Assembly (NCBI GenBank): GCA_905372445.1
Contig: CAJPPF010000156.1
Span: forward strand, 1-5,179
Length of the DNA stretch: 5,179 nt
From: an uncultured Prevotella sp.
GTDB lineage: Bacteria; Bacteroidota; Bacteroidia; Bacteroidales; Bacteroidaceae
Direction: 5' to 3'
The notes under the pieces are model-generated. The model saw only the letters and a program-made list of their open reading frames with translations, did not search any database and was not told the origin of the DNA. Shown here piece by piece: positions 1-5,179 of this stretch; position 1 is the first letter of the stretch, and every line of letters begins with the position of its first letter. Both the position numbers and the translations under genes were made by a program.

Positions 1-1285
1 GTCCGACATGCTGAACCAATCGCACCCACTCTACAAACTGGCCGACAAAATAGATTGGGCAAAATTCGACACCGCCTTCGCTCCTCTGTATTGTCAGAAT
101 AATGGTCGCCCTGCCAAACCCATTCGTCTGATGTGTGGCTTGTTGATTCTCAAACATCTTCGCAATCTCTCTGATGAATCTCTTGTGGAGCAATGGAGTG
201 AAAATGCTTATTACCAATACTTTTGTGGTATGCCAGAGTTCGTTCCTGGCGCTCCCTGTGCCTCATCAGAATTGGTGCACTTTCGCAATCGTATTGGCGA
301 AAAGGGGATAGAACTCATCTTTCAAGAAAGCATTCGTGTTAATAACGAAGAAGATGATGACCGGCATCACGATGTTGCCTTTATAGACTCTACGGTTCAA
401 GAGAAGAATATCACCTACCCAACAGATGCCAAGTTGCACAAAAAGATAGTCCGTAAGGTGCTGGGTATCGTTCATGAACTGGGACTCCCACTTCGGCAAA
501 GCTATACCTTTGTGCTCAAGCGAGTTTATCGCGACCAACGTTTTCGTAATCATCCCAAGAATCGCAACAAGGCACTTAAGGCTGATAGAAAACTTCGAAC
601 CATAGTGGGCAGATTAGTCCGAGAACTTAAGCGGAATCTTGGAGAACACAGCCTTTACAATAAGCTCATTGAGCGATTTGAGGCAATTCTTGCACAACGG
701 CGTCATAGTGGTAAAAAGATTTATTCTATTCACGAGCCGGATGTGCAATGCATCAGCAAGGGAAAAGAGCATAAGAAGTACGAATTTGGCAACAAAGTAT
801 CTATCATTCGCTCGGCTACGGGGATTATTCTCGGAGCACAATCATTTCGTAATGAGTATGACGGACACACGATAGAAGCCTCGTTGGCACAAGTGGAACG
901 ACTCACACAGCGAAAGATTAAAATCCTGGCAGGTGACAGAGGTTATCGGGGTAAGAAAGAAGTAAATGGGACTCAGATTTTGATACCGGATGCTCCCAAA
1001 CCTTCAGATAGCAGATATCAGAAGCGGAAGAAACACAAGCTATTCTGCAAGCGAGCAGGCATAGAACCTACCATTGGACACTTGAAATCAGACTATCGTT
1101 TAGGTCGCAACTTTTACAAGGGTGTGACTGGGGATGCTGTGAACCTACTGTTGGCGGCGGCTGCTTACAACTTCAAAAGAGCCATGAGAGCTCTTTTATT
1201 CCTGTTCAAAACAATAAGAGAAATGCTAAGAGAGAGGTCCTTGATGAATCAATTCCCGCTTAGCATCTCTTTTTAAGGGACGACT
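1..1285 (+). mobile_element. Right-hand part of an IS5-family-like insertion sequence
   Basis: The element is inferred from its transposase. Only the right part is in the window, so its inverted repeats cannot be paired and the right end is approximate. The end must lie after the stop at 1276. From about 1290 leftward on the minus strand, the host reading frame (positions 1287-1357) looks protein-like, which puts the boundary at about 1277-1290, around AAGGGACGACTAA. A CTAA at 1284-1287 could be one copy of the 4-bp target duplication typical of some IS5 elements, but its partner is not visible. The transposase faces away from the IS982 transposase on the other strand. Confidence 0.6.
8..1276 (+). 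CDS. IS5-family-like DDE transposase, probably missing its N-terminus at the window edge
   Basis: This gene encodes the transposase that cuts and joins the ends of the insertion sequence on the left. The N-terminal part (about residues 5-110, with YYQYFCGMPEF and LVHFRNRIGEKG) resembles the DUF772 domain of IS5-type transposases. The catalytic triad appears intact: D127 in FIDST, D310 in AGDRGYRG and E353 in GIEPTIGHLK. The last lies in the pattern F-(2)-R-(3)-E-(6)-K, close to the Y-(2)-R-(3)-E-(6)-K signature of IS4/IS5 enzymes. The long D127-D310 spacing includes a block typical of one IS5 subgroup (residues 239-266, IYSIHEPDVQCISKGKEHKK onward). The ATG at 8 is the first in the window, but the frame is open to base 2 and related enzymes usually carry about 20-30 residues before the HPLYKLADKIDW motif. 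The true start is therefore probably outside the window. It ends with TAA. Confidence 0.88.
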   Translation: MLNQSHPLYKLADKIDWAKFDTAFAPLYCQNNGRPAKPIRLMCGLLILKHLRNLSDESLVEQWSENAYYQYFCGMPEFVPGAPCASSELVHFRNRIGEKGIELIFQESIRVNNEEDDDRHHDVAFIDSTVQEKNITYPTDAKLHKKIVRKVLGIVHELGLPLRQSYTFVLKRVYRDQRFRNHPKNRNKALKADRKLRTIVGRLVRELKRNLGEHSLYNKLIERFEAILAQRRHSGKKIYSIHEPDVQCISKGKEHKKYEFGNKVSIIRSATGIILGAQSFRNEYDGHTIEASLAQVERLTQRKIKILAGDRGYRGKKEVNGTQILIPDAPKPSDSRYQKRKKHKLFCKRAGIEPTIGHLKSDYRLGRNFYKGVTGDAVNLLLAAAAYNFKRAMRALLFLFKTIREMLRERSLMNQFPLSISF

Positions 1286-1415
1286 AAATACCCATCTATT
1301 TTCTTTTTTGTTATACACAAGTTCTATTCTATAGTCAATTCCGCCCTCTAAGTTTTCTTATATTTTAATTTTTGAAGAGACCGGAACATTTAACGTTGTG
1401 TCTGCATATGTAAAT
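1277..1415 (-). pseudogene. Detached 3' end of the secreted-protein gene, between two insertion sequences
   Basis: Read on the minus strand from the left copy of the IS982 target duplication, this piece continues the frame of the secreted-protein gene at 2444-3130. After removal of the element, the join reads KKTFTYADTTLNVPVSSKIKI, then TAA at 1358-1360, giving a 239-residue protein. The codon split by the insertion (Tyr224) and the next (Ala225) encode the same residues on both sides. Beyond the TAA the same frame stays open to the IS5-like element and reads ENLEGGIDYRIELVYNKK, then ENRWVFSR, with alternating hydrophobic residues as in beta strands. The other two minus frames hit stops at once. 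The TAA may therefore be a nonsense mutation in a longer gene, although it could be the natural end. The rejoining is read directly from the sequence; the extension past TAA is inference. Confidence 0.6.
1408..1415. repeat. Left copy of the IS982 target-site duplication (ATGTAAAT)
   Basis: ATGTAAAT directly precedes the left inverted repeat and is repeated exactly at 2461-2468, directly after the right inverted repeat. An 8-bp duplication fits the range known for the IS982 family. Shifting the element boundaries by one base destroys the match, so the ends are well defined. Confidence 0.9.
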
Positions 1416-1433
1416 ACGCGAGTTCGGTATAAG
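1416..1433 (+). repeat. IS982 left terminal inverted repeat
   Basis: ACGCGAGTTCGGTATAAG matches the reverse complement of 2443-2460 (ACGCGAGTTCGGGATAAG) at 17 of 18 positions. The repeat ends just before the transposase stop codon (TGA at 1436-1438), so the gene fills the element almost completely on this side. Confidence 0.92.
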
Positions 1434-1435
1434 AT

Positions 1436-2359
1436 TCATGCAAACAGTTGCAATTGCCTTGACTCCTCTATATGCACAGGCAGTGCCTCTGGCTTGTTCT
1501 CAAAGAAACAATACGCAGCCAATGCCGAGCACAGGTTCATGATGAAATTATGTACTGACCTGTGCCTTGAATGCACAAGGTTTGCCTTGTTCTTGAGCAG
1601 TTCATTGATGCATTCGATGATGTATCTCTTCCTGAGCATGATCCTGTCCCACATTGGCATGAGCTTGTTCTTCATCCTGGCTTTCAACCCGTGTACGAGA
1701 TGTATCCCCTTGTCAAAGAGATGCCCGAAGAGTTCCTGCTTGATGTATCCTCTGTCGGCGAATACCTTTCCATAGAGTACCTTCGTGAAGACGGACCACA
1801 CACGTTTGTCCCTGTAATCGACGTTGGCAGGTGTTAGACAGAAGGTTATGATCTCTCCGGTATCATTGCACAACAGATGCAGCTTGAATCCGTGACACCA
1901 CCCCATGGTCCCCTTCCCGCTCCTGGCGAGACCGGCAAAGACCTTGTTGAAATACCTTCTCACGTTGTGGCAGACAGTAATCATTGTGCTGTCAACGAAG
2001 CTGATTCCCGAGCATCTGCCGAAGGCATAGATCTTCATGAAAGCCATCAGATGGAAGAACACGCGGGGCATGAGTTCCACGAAGCGGTTGTAGGAAACGG
2101 CATCGGGAAACTCCTGCCTGAGTTGTCCGTGGATACAGTTGAGATAGTACTCCTTGAAGTTTCTGTATGTGCCGAAATGATAGCACAGAAGAATGGTCAT
2201 TATCTCACTGTCCGATAGTCTGCCCTTGCGGTTACGACAGAGCTTTCCTTTCCCATCATGGGAAGGTAATTGTAGGTTTTTTGCCAGTTCAACATGCAAA
2301 TGCTTGCAAAACTCATCGATAATACAGAAAATTTCCGTAACTTTGTCCTTGGTAATCAT
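1436..2359 (-). CDS. IS982-family transposase
   Basis: This is a DDE transposase of 307 residues, the normal length for IS982 enzymes. Counting from the ATG at 2359, the likely catalytic residues are D123 in GISFVDSTMI, D202 in VFADRGYIKQ and E249 in RYIIECINELLKN. The last fits the R-(3)-E-(6)-K part of the DDE signature. Family-typical stretches include RLSDSEIMTILLCYHFGTYR near residues 48-66 and GWCHGFKLHLLCND near 153-166. A GTG lies directly before the ATG (2360-2362) and would add one residue; I chose the ATG as the commoner start. No strong Shine-Dalgarno site is present, as is usual in Bacteroidota. The gene ends at TGA just inside the left inverted repeat and shows no frameshift or internal stop. 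Confidence 0.95.
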   Translation of the reverse strand: MITKDKVTEIFCIIDEFCKHLHVELAKNLQLPSHDGKGKLCRNRKGRLSDSEIMTILLCYHFGTYRNFKEYYLNCIHGQLRQEFPDAVSYNRFVELMPRVFFHLMAFMKIYAFGRCSGISFVDSTMITVCHNVRRYFNKVFAGLARSGKGTMGWCHGFKLHLLCNDTGEIITFCLTPANVDYRDKRVWSVFTKVLYGKVFADRGYIKQELFGHLFDKGIHLVHGLKARMKNKLMPMWDRIMLRKRYIIECINELLKNKANLVHSRHRSVHNFIMNLCSALAAYCFFENKPEALPVHIEESRQLQLFA

Positions 2360-2396
2360 CACTTATATTGTTTGTAATCATTTGATTTTCACACTA

Positions 2397-2427
2397 TAAA
2401 GTTACAAAAATAAGTGAGATTACCAAA
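2397..2427 (-). promoter_or_regulatory. Bacteroides-type promoter of the IS982 transposase
   Basis: On the minus strand, TTTG (2424-2427) is followed after 19 bp by TAACTTTA (2397-2404). This matches the Bacteroidota pattern of TTTG at -33 and TAnnTTTG at -7, except for the last base. It lies wholly within the element, about 40 bp before the transposase start, so the promoter would move with the element. Confidence 0.55.
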
Positions 2428-2442
2428 TTTTATACGCTTTTT

Positions 2443-2460
2443 CTTATCCCGAACTCGCGT
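2443..2460 (-). repeat. IS982 right terminal inverted repeat
   Basis: This is the reverse complement of the left repeat with one mismatch. Its outer bases supply the last foreign codons of the interrupted gene on the right: Ala, Ser, Ser, Gly and a TAA at 2444-2446. The insertion therefore gives the cut gene a ready-made stop codon within 15 bases of the junction. Confidence 0.92.
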
Positions 2461-3130
2461 ATGTAAATGTCTTTTTTGCAGCAACAATGTCGCTTATTTG
2501 AATAAACTCATATTGGGGTTGGTTTAAACATGTGCCATCTGCACTGATTTCTAATTGCAGATAATCATCAAAAATGTTCCTTTTTATATTATCCGAAAGG
2601 AACTTCCTCATTTTTGTACTATCGATGCTTATATGATACTTTGCAGAAACAGATGTTTCTTTGTTTTCAAATTGTGGAATGCCATTCTTTCCCCATTCTT
2701 TGAGGATATCTAATTCTTGCCATTTCTTTTCTTCTCTGTAGCAACGCAATATTGAGTTAATTTCAACAGAATTAAATCCTATTGCTTTAAAATTGTCTAT
2801 AAAATCCTTTTCTCCAAATGATCTGCAAAATTGAAGAGCAAATTCTGCAGCTTTAATAGGTTCTTCCTTAAATCTATATATTGAAGCGTTGAATTTATTT
2901 AGGGCATCCTTATCCCAAGTATCAATTTTGTTTTCATAAGCATACCATTGCATCAAAGGATACGACACACCTGTAGTCGTATAGACAGGTTTGAAATAAG
3001 CTGTAATTATTTTCTGGGGCATATCCTTAATCTCGTCCAATGATATTGAAACTTCTTCTTTTCTTTGTGCAAATAACACATTAGCACAAAGTAACATTAT
3101 AAGTACAATACATGTACGATTCACTTTCAT
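2444..3130 (-). CDS. Secreted protein of unknown family, C-terminus replaced by the IS982 insertion
   Basis: I do not recognise this family. The product starts with a clear signal peptide: MKVNR, then a hydrophobic core (CIVLIMLLCANVLF) and likely signal peptidase I cleavage after LFA, before QRKEE. The Cys at 15 lacks a small residue before it, so a lipoprotein is unlikely. The mature part is hydrophilic and mixed, with predicted helical stretches around residues 85-150 (AAEFALQFCRSFGEKDF, CYREEKKWQELDILKEWGK) and a more strand-like end. It probably acts in the periplasm or outside the cell. The encoded 228 residues end in ASSG, where SSG and the stop come from the IS982 inverted repeat. The original frame continues at 1358-1407 to at least 239 residues. 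Only 85 bp separate it from the decayed toxin tail on the same strand. GAAGGA abuts the ATG too closely to be a normal ribosome site. Confidence 0.75.
   Translation of the reverse strand: MKVNRTCIVLIMLLCANVLFAQRKEEVSISLDEIKDMPQKIITAYFKPVYTTTGVSYPLMQWYAYENKIDTWDKDALNKFNASIYRFKEEPIKAAEFALQFCRSFGEKDFIDNFKAIGFNSVEINSILRCYREEKKWQELDILKEWGKNGIPQFENKETSVSAKYHISIDSTKMRKFLSDNIKRNIFDDYLQLEISADGTCLNQPQYEFIQISDIVAAKKTFTYASSG
2461..2468. repeat. Right copy of the IS982 target-site duplication (ATGTAAAT)
   Basis: This is the exact partner of 1408-1415. In the host gene on the minus strand it reads ATTTACAT and covers parts of the codons for Thr221, Phe222, Thr223 and Tyr224 of the secreted protein. Confidence 0.9.
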
Positions 3131-3215
3131 TCCTTCTTATTTTGTTGTTTGTTTATTATTTATTTCTGTTTGAACGCTAACATTGAAAAAAACTGAGATT
3201 ATTATAGAAATCATG
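3131..3215 (-). other. AT-rich gap upstream of the secreted-protein gene
   Basis: This 85-bp stretch separates the end of the toxin's extended frame (TAA at 3216-3218) from the secreted-protein start. I found neither a good TAnnTTTG promoter element nor a stem followed by a T-run. The downstream gene could be read through from the AbiE operon or have a promoter I cannot recognise. Confidence 0.35.
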
Positions 3216-3347
3216 TTAATCTCTCTTTCCCTCCATCTTATCTATAAATGTCTCGTAGATGAGAGGATAAGCTTCACTTGCATTAAACGATATGCCAGGA
3301 CGCAATAGAGATTGCATATCATTGGTAAACTCTGGATCTTCCATCTT
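3216..3347 (-). pseudogene. Severed C-terminal end of the AbiEii toxin, behind an in-frame amber stop
   Basis: In the same frame as the toxin, the codons after the TAG at 3348-3350 run for 43 residues to TAA at 3216-3218. They begin KMEDPEFTNDMQSLLRPG and end FIDKMEGKRD. From family knowledge, AbiEii/AbiGii-type toxins commonly end with a segment of this kind: F..N, K, DP.F..D...LL..G, then a helix. Restoring one codon gives 267 residues, nearer to the usual family length than 223. A single C-to-T change in a CAG (Gln) codon would explain the stop. An ATG lies one codon after the TAG (3342-3344), so translation of this fragment on its own by reinitiation is possible but unproven. Confidence 0.72.
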
Positions 3348-4019
3348 CTACTGCATGTTATTGACAAACTGCTTGTAAGATGGAGCCTTGTCAACGACAA
3401 ACTCCATATATTTCTTGTAGCATTGAAGAACTTTATCAACATCTACTTCTTTTTGTTGTAAAGCAATATAAAGGTCAAAGAGGTCACGACCTTTCTTTCG
3501 CTGGTAAAGGGCACGAAGTTTAGTGCCGAGCAATTCTTCAAAATGATAGGTGGTTAGTTCGGCTTCGCCAGTGAACCAAGAGTTCTCGACTCGGAATGGA
3601 ACGTTGGTCAAGCCAAGCACGTTAAAATGCTCGAAGCAATTGATTTCAACTTTCAGACGTATTTGTATCGTTGGCGGTATTTCTGACTCTACTCGGAAAA
3701 GCATAGTGTTATTATATCGTTTCTGCTTAGTTACTCTATCTGGCAACCAGTCAAGAACTTCCCCTAAGCGATACATTATAGGCTTGATAGGTCCTGGTGT
3801 AATCTGAACCAAATCAATGTCCTCACTATATCGTGGCTGGGGTGAAAGATAGAGTTTATGTAAGGCTGTTCCACCTCGGAAAGCCAACTGCGATGCCAGA
3901 AACTCATCACTAAAGATGTCAACCAAAGCACGACATATAATCAAGTCTTGCTCAATCTGTGCATTGTCTATCCATGGAGCATGATTACTCCACTGCTGTA
4001 TCGCTGCTCTGTTAATCAT
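3348..4019 (-). CDS. abiEii: AbiEii-type nucleotidyltransferase toxin, truncated by an amber stop
   Basis: This is the toxin of an AbiE (type IV) toxin-antitoxin and phage-abortive system, a member of the DNA polymerase beta-like nucleotidyltransferase superfamily (AbiEii/AbiGii family). Its target in this organism is unknown. Visible motifs are FRGGTALHKLYL (residues 47-58) followed by RYSEDIDLV (63-71), giving the GG...SxDxD metal-binding core with D67 and D69; RLKVEIN (121-127); and ELLGTKLRALYQRKKGRDLFDLY (162-184), with K167, R178, D179 and D182 as the likely C-terminal motifs. All conserved motifs precede the stop, so the truncated product could keep its active-site residues but would lack the final helical segment. 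Its ATG overlaps the antitoxin stop as ATGA (4016-4019), implying coupled translation. The family call is firm; whether the protein is active is unclear. Confidence 0.9.
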   Translation of the reverse strand: MINRAAIQQWSNHAPWIDNAQIEQDLIICRALVDIFSDEFLASQLAFRGGTALHKLYLSPQPRYSEDIDLVQITPGPIKPIMYRLGEVLDWLPDRVTKQKRYNNTMLFRVESEIPPTIQIRLKVEINCFEHFNVLGLTNVPFRVENSWFTGEAELTTYHFEELLGTKLRALYQRKKGRDLFDLYIALQQKEVDVDKVLQCYKKYMEFVVDKAPSYKQFVNNMQ

Positions 4020-4819
4020 ATATCATCTGTTTCAATTTGAATGTTTATATTTATCTTCCATCGGCTATCCCTATTTGATGGATTATCTTCTGCTGATGTG
4101 CTTAAAGGCATATACATAAGAGTTCCAGGAATAGTGTGTATTTGGTCATACAGTGCATCTGCCATTTCCTTTTCTTCTATTATATGTTCAAGGATGTACC
4201 CAAGCCGTTGCCAAGTCACCTTTTTTATAAAAGCAGAAAGTGGACCAAACTGACTCTTGATGTCAATCTGTTCTGATAGTTCTTCAAGTACAGTTGCGAC
4301 GCGAGACAATCCTCCTGCGTGCTGTTGATATCGAACAAGGTCAGCAGCCGTCAAGAGAGGATTTGAGATTCGGATGGTACCTGTTTCAGTATTCTTTGTA
4401 ATCAGAGCATCTTCTGGTAGTTCGTCTCTATAAAACCAATCAATGGTTACATTACGAGTAGAGACTACCCGACGCTTTGGAAAAGTTGTCATAACAGAAA
4501 ACTGCTGAGGACGCTGATGGGCGGCACCAAGCAATTCTGCTGCATTGAGCATACATACATAGTATGGCTTGTTAAGATAAGCCATCAGCTGGTCAATGTA
4601 ATAGGTTGCTGGAACGGAACCACGCAAAACATATTGAACAGGAATGATAACATAGAATCCTCGATACACACTGGCTATGGTTTTATTAGAACAAAGTCGG
4701 TATAGTTCGTTTTGAAGAATTTGCTCTGAAGAGTACATTCCTGTCTTTCTCACGTCCTCTATAGAAAACGTGGAAAAACCATGAATAGCTCTATCCTTAA
4801 TCCACTTTTGTAATGTCAT
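4016..4819 (-). CDS. abiEi: AbiEi-type antitoxin and transcriptional regulator
   Basis: This is the antitoxin of the AbiE pair. Known members counter the toxin without stable binding to it (type IV) and repress their own operon by binding inverted repeats in the promoter. The N-terminal part (about residues 1-60) looks like the family's winged helix-turn-helix: FSIEDVRKTG, then ILQNELYRLCSNKTIASVYR and GFYVIIP. The remainder fits the C-terminal antitoxin domain: KPYYVCMLNAAELLGAAHQR (84-103), RISNPLLTAADLVRYQQHAGG (150-170 region), a helix with VATVLEELSEQID, and RLGYILEHI (205-213). The length of 267 residues is normal and no lesion is visible. The ATG at 4819 gives a natural start; no Shine-Dalgarno site precedes it. 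It is first in the operon, overlaps the toxin by 4 bases and ends in TGA. Confidence 0.9.
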   Translation of the reverse strand: MTLQKWIKDRAIHGFSTFSIEDVRKTGMYSSEQILQNELYRLCSNKTIASVYRGFYVIIPVQYVLRGSVPATYYIDQLMAYLNKPYYVCMLNAAELLGAAHQRPQQFSVMTTFPKRRVVSTRNVTIDWFYRDELPEDALITKNTETGTIRISNPLLTAADLVRYQQHAGGLSRVATVLEELSEQIDIKSQFGPLSAFIKKVTWQRLGYILEHIIEEKEMADALYDQIHTIPGTLMYMPLSTSAEDNPSNRDSRWKININIQIETDDI

Positions 4820-4836
4820 AATAAATAATTTTGGTG

Positions 4837-4844
4837 CAAATATA
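4837..4844 (-). promoter_or_regulatory. Likely -7 element of the abiE operon promoter
   Basis: On the minus strand the sequence reads TATATTTGCACC. TATATTTG is an exact match to the Bacteroidota -7 element TAnnTTTG, and the GCACC that follows is common at such promoters. It lies 17 bp before the antitoxin ATG, implying a very short leader. I see no good TTTG at -33, so activity rests on the -7 box alone. Confidence 0.5.
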
Positions 4845-4862
4845 ATAAAAAAAATATTATAT
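4840..4862. repeat. AT-only inverted repeat over the abiE promoter, candidate operator
   Basis: ATATAATA (4840-4847) and TATTATAT (4855-4862) form perfect 8-bp arms around seven A residues. The repeat overlaps the -7 box and extends upstream. AbiEi antitoxins are known to repress from inverted repeats in their promoters, so this is a candidate site. Because it is made only of A and T, it could arise by chance. Confidence 0.3.
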
Positions 4863-4935
4863 GCGTTCTGTTAATACGTAAATCATGCTTCGTTTTATGG
4901 TATTTTAATAAAAAGTGAGCAGTTTGAATCTTCTA

Positions 4936-5044
4936 ACAACCATTTTCTCCCAAGTAACTTCATTGACATGGTTCCTCAGTTAAAGGAGAAGGGGTAGAGA
5001 AGAGTATAAATCGGTTTATCTTCAGTAAAAAGAAAAATGGTTGT
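4936..5044. repeat. Spaced 11-bp inverted repeat (ACAACCATTTT / AAAATGGTTGT)
   Basis: ACAACCATTTT at 4936-4946 is the exact reverse complement of 5034-5044, with 87 bp between. The arms do not extend outward without mismatch. They could bound a small element or form the base of a long stem; no other support is visible. Confidence 0.5.
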
Positions 5045-5078
5045 GTTGGAGAAACATCAAGCCGTTTCGTCCTGCAAG

Positions 5079-5102
5079 GTTTAGGTTTACGTTTACGTTT
5101 AC
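5079..5102 (+). repeat. Tandem hexamers GTTTAG-(GTTTAC)x3
   Basis: Four head-to-tail 6-bp units: GTTTAG at 5079-5084, then GTTTAC at 5085-5090, 5091-5096 and 5097-5102. A further GTTTACG occurs at 5161-5167. The array runs directly into the palindrome at 5103-5117. Its function is unknown. Confidence 0.8.
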
Positions 5103-5117
5103 CATGTATAATACATG
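5103..5117. repeat. Palindrome CATGTAT-A-ATACATG
   Basis: Two perfect 7-bp arms flank a single central A. A further pair, GTTTAG (5079-5084) and CTAAAC (5123-5128), lies around it as an outer inverted repeat. This could be a protein-binding site or a small cruciform; there is no T-run to suggest a terminator. Confidence 0.65.
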
Positions 5118-5179
5118 CACCTCTAAACTTAAATATTAAACTTTCATTCTTCTAATTTGGGTTTACGATACCTTATTAT

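Larger units (their letters stand above)
1416..2460 (-). mobile_element. Complete IS982-family insertion sequence, 1045 bp
   Basis: The element is bounded by 18-bp inverted repeats starting ACGCGAGTTCGG and flanked by a perfect 8-bp direct repeat. It carries one full-length transposase gene on the minus strand and its own promoter just inside the right end. Length, gene organisation and the AC-starting ends fit the IS982 family. The intact transposase triad, near-identical ends and unmutated duplication suggest a recent and possibly still active insertion. It sits inside the 3' part of the secreted-protein gene, in the same orientation as that gene. Confidence 0.93.
4863..5179. other. About 300 bp without a convincing gene, rich in short repeats
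   Basis: No frame on either strand holds a convincing coding sequence. The longest starts give peptides of about 24-27 residues (for example minus 4895-4969, MSMKLLGRKWLLED...), without recognisable features. The stretch holds a spaced 11-bp inverted repeat, a small hairpin (ATAAA-TCGG-TTTAT, 5006-5019), four GTTTA(G/C) hexamers, a near-perfect palindrome and one more GTTTACG at 5161-5167. The window ends before any further gene begins. Confidence 0.5.

Noticed and set aside
1398..2218. Several plus-strand frames across the IS982 element
   Set aside because: They are mirror frames of the clear IS982 transposase on the minus strand.
3348..3350. Amber reassignment (TAG read as Gln), as in some gut phages
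   Set aside because: Only one gene shows an internal TAG, the other genes look chromosomal or insertion-sequence derived, and the second suspected nonsense codon here is TAA. A simple mutation is more likely.
3242..3442. Minus-strand frame of 66 codons overlapping the end of the toxin
   Set aside because: It lies in another frame over both the toxin end and its severed tail, and its composition is not protein-like. The toxin frame explains this DNA better.
4895..4969. 24-residue minus-strand frame (MSMKLLGRKWLLED...)
   Set aside because: It is very short, has no ribosome site or recognised domain, and a stop lies directly upstream. It could be a gene remnant, but nothing supports it.
5006..5019. 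Hairpin ATAAA-TCGG-TTTAT as a terminator
   Set aside because: The stem is only 5 bp and AT-rich, no T-run follows on either strand, and no gene ends next to it.
5038..5084. 15-residue plus-strand frame starting MVVLEKHQAV
   Set aside because: Too short, and it ends at the start of the hexamer array. No evidence for translation.

Overview
The window most likely comes from a gut- or oral-type member of the Bacteroidales (Bacteroides/Prevotella-like). The reasons are an AT-rich background, Bacteroides-style promoter elements (TTTG, about 19 bp, TAnnTTTG) in place of sigma70 boxes, starts without Shine-Dalgarno sites, and a secreted protein whose signal peptide ends FA-Q. The genus is inference. 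No rRNA, tRNA or CRISPR was seen. It looks like an accessory region that is accumulating insertions and nonsense mutations.

Layout from left to right. Positions 1-~1285 hold the right-hand part of an IS5-family-like insertion sequence with its DDE transposase on the + strand; the left end lies outside the window. Positions 1277-1415 hold the detached 3' end of a host gene on the minus strand. Positions 1416-2460 hold a complete 1045-bp IS982-family element with 18-bp terminal inverted repeats (one mismatch), an intact transposase on the minus strand, its own promoter, and a perfect 8-bp target duplication (ATGTAAAT). Positions 2444-3130 hold the main part of the host gene, encoding a secreted protein of unrecognised family that this element cut. 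Positions 3216-4819 hold an AbiE-type (type IV) toxin-antitoxin operon on the minus strand: antitoxin AbiEi first, then the nucleotidyltransferase toxin AbiEii, overlapping by ATGA. Positions 4820-5179 are the operon's promoter region followed by about 300 bp without a convincing gene, containing GTTTAC hexamer repeats, a near-perfect palindrome and a spaced inverted repeat.

The main result is that several genes here are broken in ways that can be read back from the sequence. The toxin frame stops at an amber codon after 223 residues, but the same frame then continues for 43 more residues that resemble the usual AbiEii C-terminus, so the full protein would be 267 residues. The antitoxin looks intact. 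Removing the IS982 element and one copy of its duplication rejoins the secreted-protein frame exactly, extending it from residue 225 to a TAA after residue 239. The frame beyond that TAA stays open and protein-like up to the IS5-like element, so that element may also have landed in the same gene. I see no clearly new system. The AbiE pair is a known phage-defence/toxin-antitoxin type, and the unrecognised secreted protein beside it is the least explained gene.
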